From positions 26,228,392 through 26,292,391 of the forward strand of contig CM057142.1 of NCBI GenBank assembly GCA_029964075.1: a stretch of 64,000 nt of DNA, read 5' to 3'. The stretch's first letter is position 1, and each line of letters starts with the position of its first letter. The notes under the pieces are model-generated. The model saw only the letters and a list, made by a program, of their open reading frames with translations. It searched no databases and had not been told where the DNA came from. The translations under genes and the position numbers were made by a program. Shown here piece after piece: positions 53,156-64,000 of the stretch. The DNA comes from Patiria pectinifera. Taxonomy: Eukaryota; Echinodermata; Asteroidea; Valvatida; Asterinidae.

Positions 53156-53373
53156 TTAAAAAAAAAATGCAAGAATTTTTTGTCTGCATTTTATAAAATA
53201 AAAAAACCAGACCCTAATCAGTAATAAGGTGCACTCATTCTAAGTTGTGGTTTATTTGGATTTGCAAAACCTTAAAGCTCTATACAGAAGTACATGTCTC
53301 GCCCTTTATGATCCATGCTTGCCATTTCTCAGCTTGTGTACAAAAATGTTGCTTATTATAATGTCACATCAAG

Positions 53374-53680
53374 CATGATTCATTGCCAACATGGGTTTTG
53401 TGGCTTCTATCCCTCAGGGGAAAGAGACACAAATTGCGAGCTCCCATATCATGTACCGGTAGGGTACATAAAATATAGAATAGTTTTGGTAAGTGATGTT
53501 CTGGAGGCAGGAGCTTCTAAAACTTGGAGTTTCATAATTCATTGCCAACTAGCATTTATGGGTTTTGTGGCTTTTATTCCCTTGGGGGGGGGGGGGGAGA
53601 TTCAAATCTGGAGATCCCATGTAGGATACATGCAGAACAGTTTTGGTACTGATGTTCTGGAGGCAGCAGCTTCTAAATCT
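53374..53680 (+). repeat. Two-copy tandem duplication, period about 155 bp
   Basis: GATTCATTGCCAAC, ATGGGTTTTGTGGCTT, AGAACAGTTTTGGTA (or a variant) and GATGTTCTGGAGGCAG recur in the same order in 53,374-53,526 and 53,527-53,680. Confidence 0.8.
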
Positions 53681-55616
53681 TAGACTTTAATGTTTTATGA
53701 TTGAAATCTGGACTTGTCCCATAAAAAAGGGCGTTTATGACACATAAGAAGACGTAGACAGGCTTAAACTGTTTGGATCTGTTTTGATTGCCATAAAGTC
53801 TTTCCTGCTTCTGCTTGTCTTGCTCGCGTTGAATTCCCCCGTCATGGGTCTTAGAGCTACTTCTTCAGGATTGGTCATTCATAGGCCTGAAAAGATCCAG
53901 GTATCCCGTTACCGAAATCCGTGGGAAGTTTGCAGAAGAATGACGGGGGCCTAGAGGGATTGAGTTTCTGTGTTTCATAACGATGCCAACCACCCAAAGG
54001 GAACGGGATCCCTCACCTATTGAACTGCCCGGGGTAAGGGCCATTTGGTTACAAAATGCCCCTTAGTCCGGGCAACAAAGTACAAAATCATTGCTTTGTG
54101 TATAAGGCTGCATCAATTGATGAGGGAATGAACTTTGATGGAGAGAAAGAGCAAGCTACCTGATCGATAGCCATTGATGTAAAAAATGCCTCTGAAATGC
54201 ATACATTTCAATGGGGGAAAATCTCGAACGAAATTAAGAACTGATACCAAATACTGATACCCTGTGCAGTGCGTTCAATTTGTTCTGTAAAAAAAAAAGT
54301 ACAAAAAAGTCTTCGAAGGCATGTTTGCAAAACATTGCAAAACCTGGGAAATGCGTACCTGGGAAACGTACCCCTAGCGCTTTAGTCTAAGTGCTCTCTG
54401 CAACCTGTCTTATCATGGGTTTTTTTCTGTGTGTATACAAAAATTGCGCAAATGTGTAGGTTGCAAATTAGCCTGTGACACAGCGAAAGACACTCAAAAA
54501 AAAAAAAGATTTTTCCAGATATGTAGGAGTGTAGCATTTATATTTTTATTTGTTTAATTTTGTTTAATCATCCCGCAGTGAAGGATATAAAGTAGTAGAG
54601 TAGTTACATTAAAGTTAATTTAAGCACCTTTTAACTGATAATATAAAGGCACATGTATATTAAAGTCAATGGGAGGTACTCTCTTATTTCCAAAACATGA
54701 AACTAATGACCAGATGATTTAGAGAGACAATCACTTTCATTTTAGTTTAAAACAGTGGAAACTAGAAGAAAAAAATTCATCCATTCAATTGAATGAATTT
54801 TGCTCCAAAACTGTTTTGTCCTCAGTTTCAGTCCAATAGCATAGTACCAACTAGGGGGCCCACTACCATAAACAATACAAACAAGTACTGCTTTTGCTGT
54901 TGGGGGGGGGGGGGGCAATTGCTCGCTAAGGGGGCCCCGACCCGGCCCCACCAGGGCCCCCCCCCCCTCCCCTTGCAGGCGACGGGCCTGATGGTTATCA
55001 GTTATACGTATCACTTGTATCATGAGATGCCACGGTCAGTGTCACGTACACTGGAACCGTTACAAATCGGATTATCAAAAACAAAATCTGTAGGATTGAA
55101 GGATTTTCTTGCCATGATATCACATTGTTATTAAGTAAACAAATTAAATGTCTGCAGTTTCATTTCAAGAATTCAGCATCAGCCATGTGTATTTTACATA
55201 CATGTACGTACATGTGTAACAAGTGAAAGTACATGCATGTGCCGGTTACGTCATTTTGCTAATTAATGTGTATCAGTTGCTGCTGCAGATCGAAAGCAAG
55301 AGGTACGGTATATGAAGTTGATGCGTACACAATGATGACTTAATTTGTGGCGATTGAGTTGGTTATGCAGCAAGTGAGTCTTTGATTCTGTACTGAGTTA
55401 CACAATGTAATGTGTTAATAAATATTGATCAAAATGAGTCCCAGAGATGTAGTTTTGGTTATTGTTTTGAATCAGCAAAAGACAACATAAATCAAGGTAT
55501 ACAGTTCCTGGCCATAAGGTATTCATCTACTTTTCTCGAGATTATATGGTTTGTTATGAAAACATGAAATTGCACACAAAAACAACAAATGAAAGGGAAT
55601 TCCATGTATGTTTGTA
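53681..55616. other. No gene seen
   Basis: Non-coding sequence with poly-G and poly-C runs (about 54,902-54,914 and 54,957-54,967). No coding exon or RNA gene was recognised. Confidence 0.5.
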
Positions 55617-55914
55617 GACTTGAAATCAAGTCGTTACACAGTCTTGTTTGTCCGCTGGCACCACCGAAATGAACCAGCGCTGCGCCATTTATCGCCGTTC
55701 AACGTTCCGCGATCGAATCGACGCACACGCATCTTGGGGCTGAGGTTGCACTGAACGTTCCTGTTATTAAACCACACGCTACACGTAACCCCTGGACGGT
55801 ACTGTATGCGAGTACAGTGTCAACGCCGCGCCAGTGCCGGTAGTACGGTAAGATACATGTATGCAGCGGCACAGGCGGACTAAACCCGCCCAATTACAGG
55901 CTTGATTTCAAGTC
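55617..55914. mobile_element. 298-bp TA-flanked MITE with GC-rich core
   Basis: GACTTGAAATCAAGTC at the left and GGCTTGATTTCAAGTC at the right are inverted repeats, each bordered by TA (55,615-55,616 and 55,915-55,916). TA duplication suggests a Tc1/mariner-type source. The core is GC-rich with many CG dinucleotides (GTTCCGCGATCGAATCGACG), unlike its surroundings. Confidence 0.75.
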
Positions 55915-56250
55915 TAGTATGTATGATGTAAATGAACTAGAAGGAAATGATAATATATATCACAATAAAAAAGGTAAAAGGGCCATTGGAATAAATAATC
56001 ATTGTTCACAACAAACACAGTTATTTACTATATGCCTATTAAAATTTGGTTTACAAGCACAAATTTAACTATTTACATGTATTCATTTACGTACAACATA
56101 AGGGCCTGTACAGTCATCCTCCATTTGATTTTAAGGGCTGCGCTTTTTTTTGAATATTATATTTAGAATTTTATTTATCCGATGTGGACTTGCTTAAATA
56201 TTCAAATATTCGATTACAAAATGCGCCAGTTGATCAAATTAAACATGATA

Positions 56251-56428
56251 CAGTGAAATCTCGATAAGTCACACTCCGATATAAACTCAAAACAACTGTT
56301 AAGTCAAACAAAGAATACATTGCCTTCAGTAGTATAACAATTATATACAACTCTGCTTAACTCAAAACTCTGCTTAAGTCAAATTTTGAACCTGTTCCCT
56401 TGAGGTTTGACTTATCGAGATTTCACTG
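56251..56428. mobile_element. pogo/Tigger-like MITE, copy 2
   Basis: CAGTGAAATCTCGATAAGTC at the left is matched in inverse by GACTTATCGAGATTTCACTG at the right, a 20-bp perfect TIR. A TA precedes the left end; the right-hand TA is mutated to TG. It shares its interior with the copy at 11,144-11,326. Confidence 0.9.
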
Positions 56429-57618
56429 TGCACCAGTCTCAACCGTCTGCTCATTACAATTTTTAAAATAATAGAAAGAAGTGGTAGCGGAATGGCTGAT
56501 ATTTGAACCGATTTTAATGAAGAAAGCTCTCAAATCATGCCTGAAAAATGGCTTTCGACAAAAGTGTGGCATTTGACAAACAATAAAACCATGCAACTTA
56601 TACAATAAAGATAACATTGTAGACGTTTTTCATTGTCTTCTTGATAGAAACCGCACACATTTTTCGAATATTTGAATTTAAAAAAAATGCTATTTGAATA
56701 TTTGGTTATTCAACACATCCCAATTTTACACTGCATGAATTTATCGTTAGGCACCTCTGGAATGTCATTTTTTTTCCCCAACAAGTATCGTGTGCTTGGA
56801 TACTGTAATTTCATTGGTCTATAGGACGGCCACGTGTCTGGACAATAAAAATGCATGTCACACACTGATGAGGGTGATATCGCACTGTGTTTTTTTGGCG
56901 CGTTGCGTGCGCGTGTGGAACGTGCCGGCGTGCTAGCTTTGACAATGAGAAATGCAACGTCAAACGCTCGGTCTCATGTCCGACAGGGTTGTCTCACGTT
57001 ACATCGCAGTGATTTAATTTATTTCTCACACAGTAAGTTTCAACCATTTATCTTTTTGAGTTATTGGCACGATTCAACAAAACCATTTTTGACTCCTGTA
57101 TGTGATGTATGTGATGTGGTAATTTTCAACCCCCTCATCAGGGCGCATAACACCCTCGGCTTCGCCTCCGGTGCTGTGCGCCCCTCGGGTGTTAAAAACA
57201 TATCCCACATCACAGAGTCAACAATTGTTAAATGGCATCACATTTTTTTTATAGCACATGTTGGATCAGATTTGCCTGGCCTATGCAAGCGTAAATTTCC
57301 ATGTATAGTGGTTATGTATCAGGTTACTACTAGGATCGGGGTCCAATTTGCACAGAGCTGCTTCCTGGAAAATGTTGCTCATCAAATGTATGTGCTAATC
57401 CAACATGCTTTGTACATTCACACATGCGACATTTAAACTTCAAGCTTTATCTCTTTTGATCATTTTCTGAGAAAGTTGTTATGCCCTGCTGCTCCAGGAA
57501 ATTAGCCTTTGTATAGATTGATCTGGCCGTTGCCATTTCTGAGGTTGCACCAGCACCACGCTCTCAGGCATGCATTCTTAATTTGAGGCAATTGCTTGTA
57601 ATTTGAAGAGCCTATTAA
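56429..57618. other. Non-coding; GC-rich repeat-like patch
   Basis: The stretch 56,850-57,200 holds CG-rich short repeats (GGCGCGTTGCGTGCGCGTGT; GCGCATAACACCCTCGGC with its near inverse GTGCGCCCCTCGGGTGTTA). It sits within an open stretch of 193 codons that has no recognisable family and is probably a repeat. Confidence 0.4.
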
Positions 57619-58195
57619 AGGAGAGTACACCTTTTGTCGTTTGTGGATTTTTTTTGCTTGAAGCAACTTAAGTGCTCAAAATCTAAAAAGGGTTCTTAAC
57701 AACTAACCTAATGAAGTTTTAGCTCGGTGAATGATGTACATTCCGAGAAAAACAATATGCTAGGATCTTACAATATGCTAGGATCTTGATTTCAATTCAA
57801 AAGTTGCTGAGTTTAATATGTTTTGAATTGGGCCGGAAATCAGTGTCCGGGACACGTTCTCATTCAGCCGATTGCGGCTACGCGATTTTCACGCGGTTAC
57901 CTGACGAATAATAGCAACCGCGCACCCATGTGCGTCATGTCAACGCTTGTGCGCACCCATTCTTGAATTAAAAATGAACTACTAAGGAAATTTCCAAAAA
58001 TGTGTCTTTAGATGTATCTTTGGAAATCAACGACCTTCTTTTATTGTTTTTTTTTTTCTTCAAAATGACAGCATGCCAGAAAGAATAATTTCACAGGGTA
58101 TTTAGTGTCAATAGTATCTTTAAACAAAGTATGCTTTTCAACAATAATTTTGTCAGTTCCTTTTTGGATAGCTGCAGATTATGTACTCTATACCT
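57619..58195 (-). mobile_element. TTAA-flanked MITE family, copy E (intact)
   Basis: It is inverse to copy D, 577 bp, with TTAA at 57,615-57,618 and 58,196-58,199. The termini AGGAGAGTAC and GTACTCTATACCT are inverted repeats. The interior contains CTAATGAAGTTTTAGCTC, AATAATAGCAACCGCGC and GACAGCATGCCAGAA. Confidence 0.88.
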
Positions 58196-58199
58196 TTAA

Positions 58200-59631
58200 T
58201 CGAAGGCGCTGAGTATTCGTACAATAAACCTGTACACGATCATCGGGCCCCCTCAGTGTGCTTCTAATTTTGGTCAAGTCTAAATTTGTACCTTTTTTCT
58301 TACATTTTGAGCTTGTAAGTATACAATTATAATCAGTGATCAAGCCCGAGTACCATGAAATACAATAATAATACGAAGAATTCAGTTTATGTACGACATC
58401 CAAAGAAAATTTGCATTTTAGTAATCCATTAGATGCGATAGACATCAGTAAACAAAAAACAAACACAAGAATAACACCAAATTCCAAAGCTGATACACAT
58501 TTGGAAGCATTTTCATAATTTGCCACTATTTATAGCTACATGTAGTTACAGTGGATTATTTTTATGATTATTGAAAAGTTGATTAGATGCAGTAATGCTG
58601 TGCTTGATCAAGCACACAATTGCAACTGTCTGATTTTCATTAAAGCATCATCAGTTCATTAATTAAAGCATTAATTGATCGATCTTTTGATTTGTTTCAG
58701 TTAATTAGTTGAGGATAGTGATTAAGGCAATCTGTCCTGTTTAATTGTACATGTGTGCTAGTCTTTTGTCCACTTTGCAAAGAGAACACGATAACAGCTG
58801 TCTAAACACACCGATTTTGAAAAGCGGAGTATTAGTGAAAACAATCATAGTTGGTTTTTACATACGTATCGTCGTTCACTTCACAAAGTGACATATCCTG
58901 TGCACAAAGGCCATAGACGATCCAAAATTACCGATGCACAAGTGGGTGTACTGCTTCCCGGTAAATTAATTTTCAAAAGGCTACCATGTGAATTCAACTG
59001 CCCCGTGGGGAAAGTGTGTGTGTGAAATTAATAACATTTCTGGGAATTTTGAATGGACGTGATAACACTTGACTAGGATTGATTGCCTGCGGCGTACATA
59101 CACGCCTGTGTTGTCAGATCGATTACATGTATTGATATTACTTATTACATACATTAATGTGGTTTATTGTACGCATTGTAAAAAAAAAGCATGTTCATGT
59201 ACATTGCTTTATAACGTTTGAAAATCATTCGACCCAAAATAACTAGAAATGACCGATAGCTTTTCTATCACCACTGGAACTTGTTCTGGCTTTCTGTTTT
59301 CAGAGTTGGGTCAAGGATTACTATACCGTGACAAATTTATGTTTTTGTCATAAAAACATATTTAATAAACCACTTAGGAAAAGAGATGAAAAAGCCATTT
59401 TGGAGATCCGTTTGTGTGCTAGTACTAGTAGGCTGTAACAAATTGAATTGGTAATCCCTGAAGGCCAAACCATTAAAACTGTAATAAAATGTATATCTTA
59501 TAAGCAAACAAATTCTTCAAACAATTACTTAACCTGTGGTTCACTAAAGCAAAAGGTTACCATTATTGTAATGTAAGAAAGAAAAAGGATTGAGACAAAA
59601 GCATACGGTATGCCTCTTTTATAAATGACAC
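58200..59631. other. No gene seen
   Basis: AT-rich non-coding sequence. A TTAATTA/ATTAAT-rich patch lies at about 58,640-58,710. No coding exon was recognised. Confidence 0.5.
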
Positions 59632-59635
59632 TTAA

Positions 59636-60202
59636 AGGGATTATACCCAGTACAACATTTGCAAAACATCAAAAAGCAAACTAGTTACCAAATTATTATG
59701 AAATACCTTAATGGACTGTTAGTGAATGACAGTCTCAAGCATCCTGTAACATATCATGGCACCTGGTGAGCTGTCATTTTCAAGAAGAGTGGTACTTTTG
59801 TATCAATTTCCAACGCTGGTCGGCCGAACAGTGTTGCTAAAAAAACTGGCTTTTTTTTTCAAATAGGCCCACTGTCCCCAATTTAGTCCGTATTAAGTCC
59901 GCATTTTGTTTGCAATCGATTACACACCTATGCACGGGTACAAGCCAGCTAGACTGGTTCCCTGACCTTACAATTCCCCGACGTCTATAAATTGCTCCGG
60001 GTTTCATGACTTTCATCTTAAGTGGGGTCAGGAAACCAGACTACGGGAACATGATTTGTTTTTCTTGGTTTTTCCAACATCTACGAACACAAAACTTCAA
60101 ACAAGTCAGTGTCACAGTATTTGCTATTAAATACTAACCCTCAAAATCAATCCATTTCTGAAAATTACAGCAAAAGCAAATGTTGTATATATATGTATCC
60201 CT
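59636..60202. mobile_element. TTAA-flanked element, related to the MITE family
   Basis: AGGGATTATACCC follows TTAA (59,632-59,635) and TATGTATCCCT precedes TTAA (60,203-60,206). Length is 567 bp. The interior GAGCTGTCATTTTCAAGAAG resembles GCTGTCATTTTGAAG of the main family, so it is probably a diverged relative with altered ends. Confidence 0.65.
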
Positions 60203-60206
60203 TTAA

Positions 60207-62760
60207 TGCCAACACCATCGGTGAGGCCTTTTAATGAATTATTTCCAGCCTTTGTCCCTGGCTTGAAAGATGCAAGGTCATCCTGTGCTGTTTGATACTG
60301 CTTTTTTTATTGCTGCCTATAGCTAATGGTTTTCAAGTGGTTTTTTTTTTGTTCTCATCGGTGCTGCCAATAGTTTTTAGATATTGATAATTGTTGATGG
60401 TCTAGCTGTGGCTGCTGTGCCATTGGAAGCTGTATATTAAGCAGGTATTGTAGTGACAGTTACTGAGGTTTTTTCATGGAAAATATCATGATTTGTTACA
60501 TGCCTTCCAGGAGCAAGGTGAGAATTCATGTAGAACTCGAAGAGAAATCACAGTGAAAATTGGAAGTACATGTAATTATTGTTTTGTAGGATAGCATTCT
60601 GGGCTTTTGTTTGTGGTACGTGTTTTCATCATGTAGGTTTTTAAAAAATAAATAAGCATGAGCCTGATGGTTTTTGAATTGAAAATCTTATGTGAGGTCT
60701 TTGTTAATGGTAACCTCTTGTCTTTTTCAATCAGCAATGAAACAAGAGCATTACTTAAACAATTTTCTGCTGCAATATGGTGTTCTTATATTCAAAGTGG
60801 AGAAATGTATAAAACTGTACAATATGTATGCTGAAGTTGCAGTGTAATTGTGACTTTTTTGTACATTGAAAACTTTACCAGAGAAAATGTCCAAACTGTT
60901 AACTTAATATGTGAGGCATTTTTGCAAAATGCCACTGAACTGGGCACTATACATGTAGGCTGTAGTGCACAAAGATAAAAAAAAAAAAAGAACTGGGGCT
61001 GATTTTGTATAATTTTCAAATTTATTGATATTTGTAATCTTTGATATGTCTACTACACACACTTCAAAAAAATATAGCATTATAGTAGAATAAACCTTTT
61101 TTAAAGTTTAAACAATTAGCATCTTTCATTTTCACGACTATGTACCGTAACTGAGAATCCGCCTACAAAACTCAGAATCAAGTTTGAAGGCTTTTTGTCA
61201 GTATTTTACTTTTTTGATACGTCGATAAACGCTACCTTTAAACAGCCATAACCAGTCAGTGGAATGTACGATTGGAGTGCAACAAACAGTATTGTGAGCA
61301 GCATTTTTATTCTCTTGACCTCGGCCCAGTTCTGTCTCATTTGGCCAGAACGCCTCACATTTAATTGCCTTGGTATACAATAAAACTAATCTTCGTAAGA
61401 ATGGTAATGTATTTCTCTAAGAAGACATACATTTGTTGAAGTACAGGCACATGTACCAATTAAGAACACATTTCACATGTTTTTACAGTAAATTTGAGAT
61501 GATGGGGAGCCTGTAGCCTTCATGCAGTTGATTTTATTTCACTTTCTTGTTGAAGAAAGAAAAGCACTTCATGACCTCTTGTTACAGCTTTTTGTTTAGA
61601 TTAAACCAGGAAATAATATCCCCACATTAAGGCACAGTGGCTGTGGCATTCAGTAATTTTGCAGGCACTTGATAATATCAGACATTATTTCCTTTAGTCC
61701 TTCAATTGGTCGGAAAGGTGCCACGTGCCGATGCCTCCTTTAACCTGCCCCACTGTCTGGAGGCGTTGACCAACAACAATTCTTGGTAATGCGCAGATCC
61801 TTCGGAAGGAAATGGAAATTAATAGGTGCAGTTTAGCATGGCCGGGGCACTGCATGACAGAGCCCAATCTAAGAGGTTCTGAAACCCTCAAGACCTGATA
61901 CGTACCCCTTCACTGATTATTATTGTACGTGCAGAGTGTCAGATGCAGAGCTGTGCAGGTCCATTCTGACCTGTTGTGGAAGACAGTTTGATGACGTAAA
62001 TGTCGACGAGGGAATTACGTACAACGGCCCAGGGAGATCAGATTTTGACTCCACTCTATCTACTAGTCTGGTCTAGACCTACTGAATGATATATGCGTTC
62101 TGAATTTGTGATCATACACAGGGATTTTGTCATCAATGCATAGTTGGCTCATGATCGTGTGGAGTCGTCTGAAGCAACTTTATTTCAATTGATAGAGCTG
62201 GATTGTCCACTCTTCAAGACTTGATTTAATGCTGCCTGTAATGTAAATGCGGGTATTTTTTGTCAATGTTTCCTTTGCCTCCAAAAAAAAAAATGGAAAG
62301 TTTTGCTTGATCCAAACAGTTTGTCTTCTGCACAAGTGAGATTAGGGAGAAATTTCAACAGGTCCCCAGTTGCACAGAAGGACAGTTATCCCATCTCTGG
62401 AGTAATTTGTATGGCAGTACAGTACTCGCGTTAGGCAGTGTGCATGCAACTAAAGCCGTGGGATACTTCAGTGATTCCTGCGACGACGCTGCTCAACAGT
62501 CTTCAGTGATCGACGGCCTGCGAGTGCAATGTGGGATGTATTCTAGGATCCAGGGGGAACAAATTTAAAGAGCCCCACAAGAGCATTGACTCTTTGCCGC
62601 ATGGCTGGACACTCATTTGCCGCACGGGGACAAGAGTGTGAAGTGTGTTATTACTTGTGTTGGATGTTGTATGCTGATATTCAGGACAGGTGCTGATTTA
62701 AGCAGGCCGTGATAGGAACATCGATCAGTCTGGTTTTTTTTTCTCTCCCTGGCTGTTGGC
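60207..62760. other. Non-coding, possible 5' region of a gene
   Basis: No repeats of the families above were seen. 61,680-61,980 and 62,400-62,740 are more complex and GC-richer than average, and the latter immediately precedes a possible start codon at 62,761. There is no further coding evidence. Confidence 0.3.
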
Positions 62761-62794
62761 ATGTCCAGCACAACCACGCTGAAGCCACACATAG
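62761..62794 (+). CDS. Candidate first coding exon (11 codons)
   Basis: ATG at 62,761 opens MSSTTTLKPHI followed by a strong donor ATAG|GTAAGG (phase 1). It comes after a moderately GC-rich stretch. It is too short for recognition, so it is only a possibility. Any continuation would lie beyond this window or in an exon I could not see. Confidence 0.25.
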
Positions 62795-64000
62795 GTAAGG
62801 CACCTATAGTACTCCTACTGTCTTCATGCTTTAGCTTTTACGTGAGTGGTTTTGTAAAACATTTGCAACCCTTATTTTTTATACATGATGCATGTACATG
62901 TACTTGTGAGCCAATGTGCAAAACTACAATGTATGGGCAACTAAAAAGCTTAAAGTGATTTGTTTTATTTTAAGGCTTTCTTATATCCTCCATGAAATGC
63001 AGAGAATAATGTCAGCTTTTTAATGCTTTATAATTTGTATTTAAATCAAGAAGTTGATTGGCGATAAATTTATTAACATTTTTTTCTATGATTCTTTAAT
63101 TTGGAGTGTATGTGCTTAATTATTATGACCTCACCAAAATTACGCAATATTTCTGCAATTTTTTTCCAGGGAAAATCGCGTCTGGTACGAATTTCATAAG
63201 TCACGTATTTTTTCTTGATTTTTATGTTATTTAACTTATAGCTACTGTACTACATTGTATCACATTCTATTTATTCCCTAATGAATCCATAACATATAGT
63301 GTGCAATCAGGTGGTTGAAGTGCACCGTATAGGGCACTAGTCTTTGATACCGGTATCTTGTATAACTCTAAACTGTATTAAAATCAAAGATAAACTCAAA
63401 GATAAGTAGGCGTACCAATACTGAAACTGTAAGTATACATGCACGATACACAAAAAAAAGTGTGTAAATACACTAAAAATGACGTCATGGAAGTTTGTGA
63501 TTTACTTTCCTAGCTTTTTTTTGTATGTTGATGTACACGTACATGTAGCTTAATTGAGTGTGAGCACTAAAGATAAAAGGGCACAGTTTGAAATTCATTT
63601 ACATGCATTTTCGTAGGATAAAACTGACTTTCCTTCAGATTACTCAGTGAATTGCATCATACCTACACGTGGTCAATTTTTTTCAGTGGGCAATTTTTTT
63701 AAAAAGCTTTTCGACCTGAGCAGTTCACAAACGACCATTATGTTGGTGCTGTTAGATGCTTCAGTTTGTACTTTGTTTTATGTGTGGGTGTCTCTTTGAT
63801 GGAGTAGATAATGTTCCTGATTGTAATTTGAAAATTCAAAACAGAAAACAACGGGCTGCTGAAGATGGCAATCGTTGCCCTGCTCTCTTCTGTCTTTGTC
63901 ATTGTTGAGGGGTACATACACGTACTAGTGAATGTATAGTGGCTTGCCATTTCATCCACTCAATAAATGCTGCCCAGGATAAACACATTCTGATAAGGTA
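62795..64000. other. No gene seen
   Basis: AT-rich sequence to the window end. It would be an intron if the exon at 62,761 is real. No mobile element was recognised. Confidence 0.45.

Noticed and set aside
56855..57436. 193-codon + strand ORF
   Set aside because: It spans a CG-rich, palindromic, repeat-like stretch and its protein has no recognisable domain or sensible composition.

Overview
This window is animal nuclear DNA: long GT-AG introns, coding islands separated by kilobases of AT-rich sequence, many small inverted-repeat transposons, tRNA-derived SINEs, a short interstitial TTAGGG array and pervasive TACATGTA-rich intergenic sequence. The two recognisable genes are closest in content to deuterostome genes. 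I infer a marine deuterostome invertebrate, perhaps an echinoderm, but the species is not determined.

Layout. 1-1.2 kb: the last two coding exons of AP2S1 (AP-2 clathrin adaptor sigma subunit, + strand), then a 3' flank carrying two small inverted-repeat elements. 6.5-23.1 kb (- strand): a complete ten-exon ARHGAP11A-like Rho GTPase-activating protein gene. I rebuilt it by hand; every splice phase matches, giving 1,287 codons plus stop. Its introns are crowded with transposons: a pogo/Tigger-like MITE, TTAA-flanked MITEs, a long palindrome ending beside a splice donor, a THAP-domain relic between short terminal repeats, and a MITE with 9-bp target duplications that carries a tRNA-like SINE. 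About 100 bp upstream of its ATG are a TTTGAA element and two CCAAT boxes, the layout of a G2/M cell-cycle promoter. About 500 bp upstream, a short unidentified divergent open exon lies on the + strand.

24.6-34.6 kb: a degenerate tandem repeat region (units of about 105-130 bp, with one 296-bp higher-order repeat) whose + strand repeatedly encodes a TWQEALELLEQERSSWD-like peptide. A single copy continues into a coding-like segment near 30.2-30.7 kb. Next come an LTR-like TATA promoter and retroelement remnants, including an integrase-tail-like LKPY motif. 34.7-64 kb: no recognisable protein gene. It holds dispersed repeats (further copies of the TTAA and pogo-like families, a 340-bp palindrome, local tandem duplications, a SINE) and a few low-repeat stretches (about 46.4-46.6, 49.6-50.5 and 61.7-62.7 kb) that could be regulatory DNA. 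A very short candidate first coding exon sits at 62.76 kb.

AP2S1 acts in clathrin-mediated endocytosis and ARHGAP11A controls RhoA in cytokinesis and migration. They lie tail to tail, with their 3' ends about 5.3 kb apart, and nothing suggests a functional link. The dominant feature of the window is transposon load, not a gene cluster.
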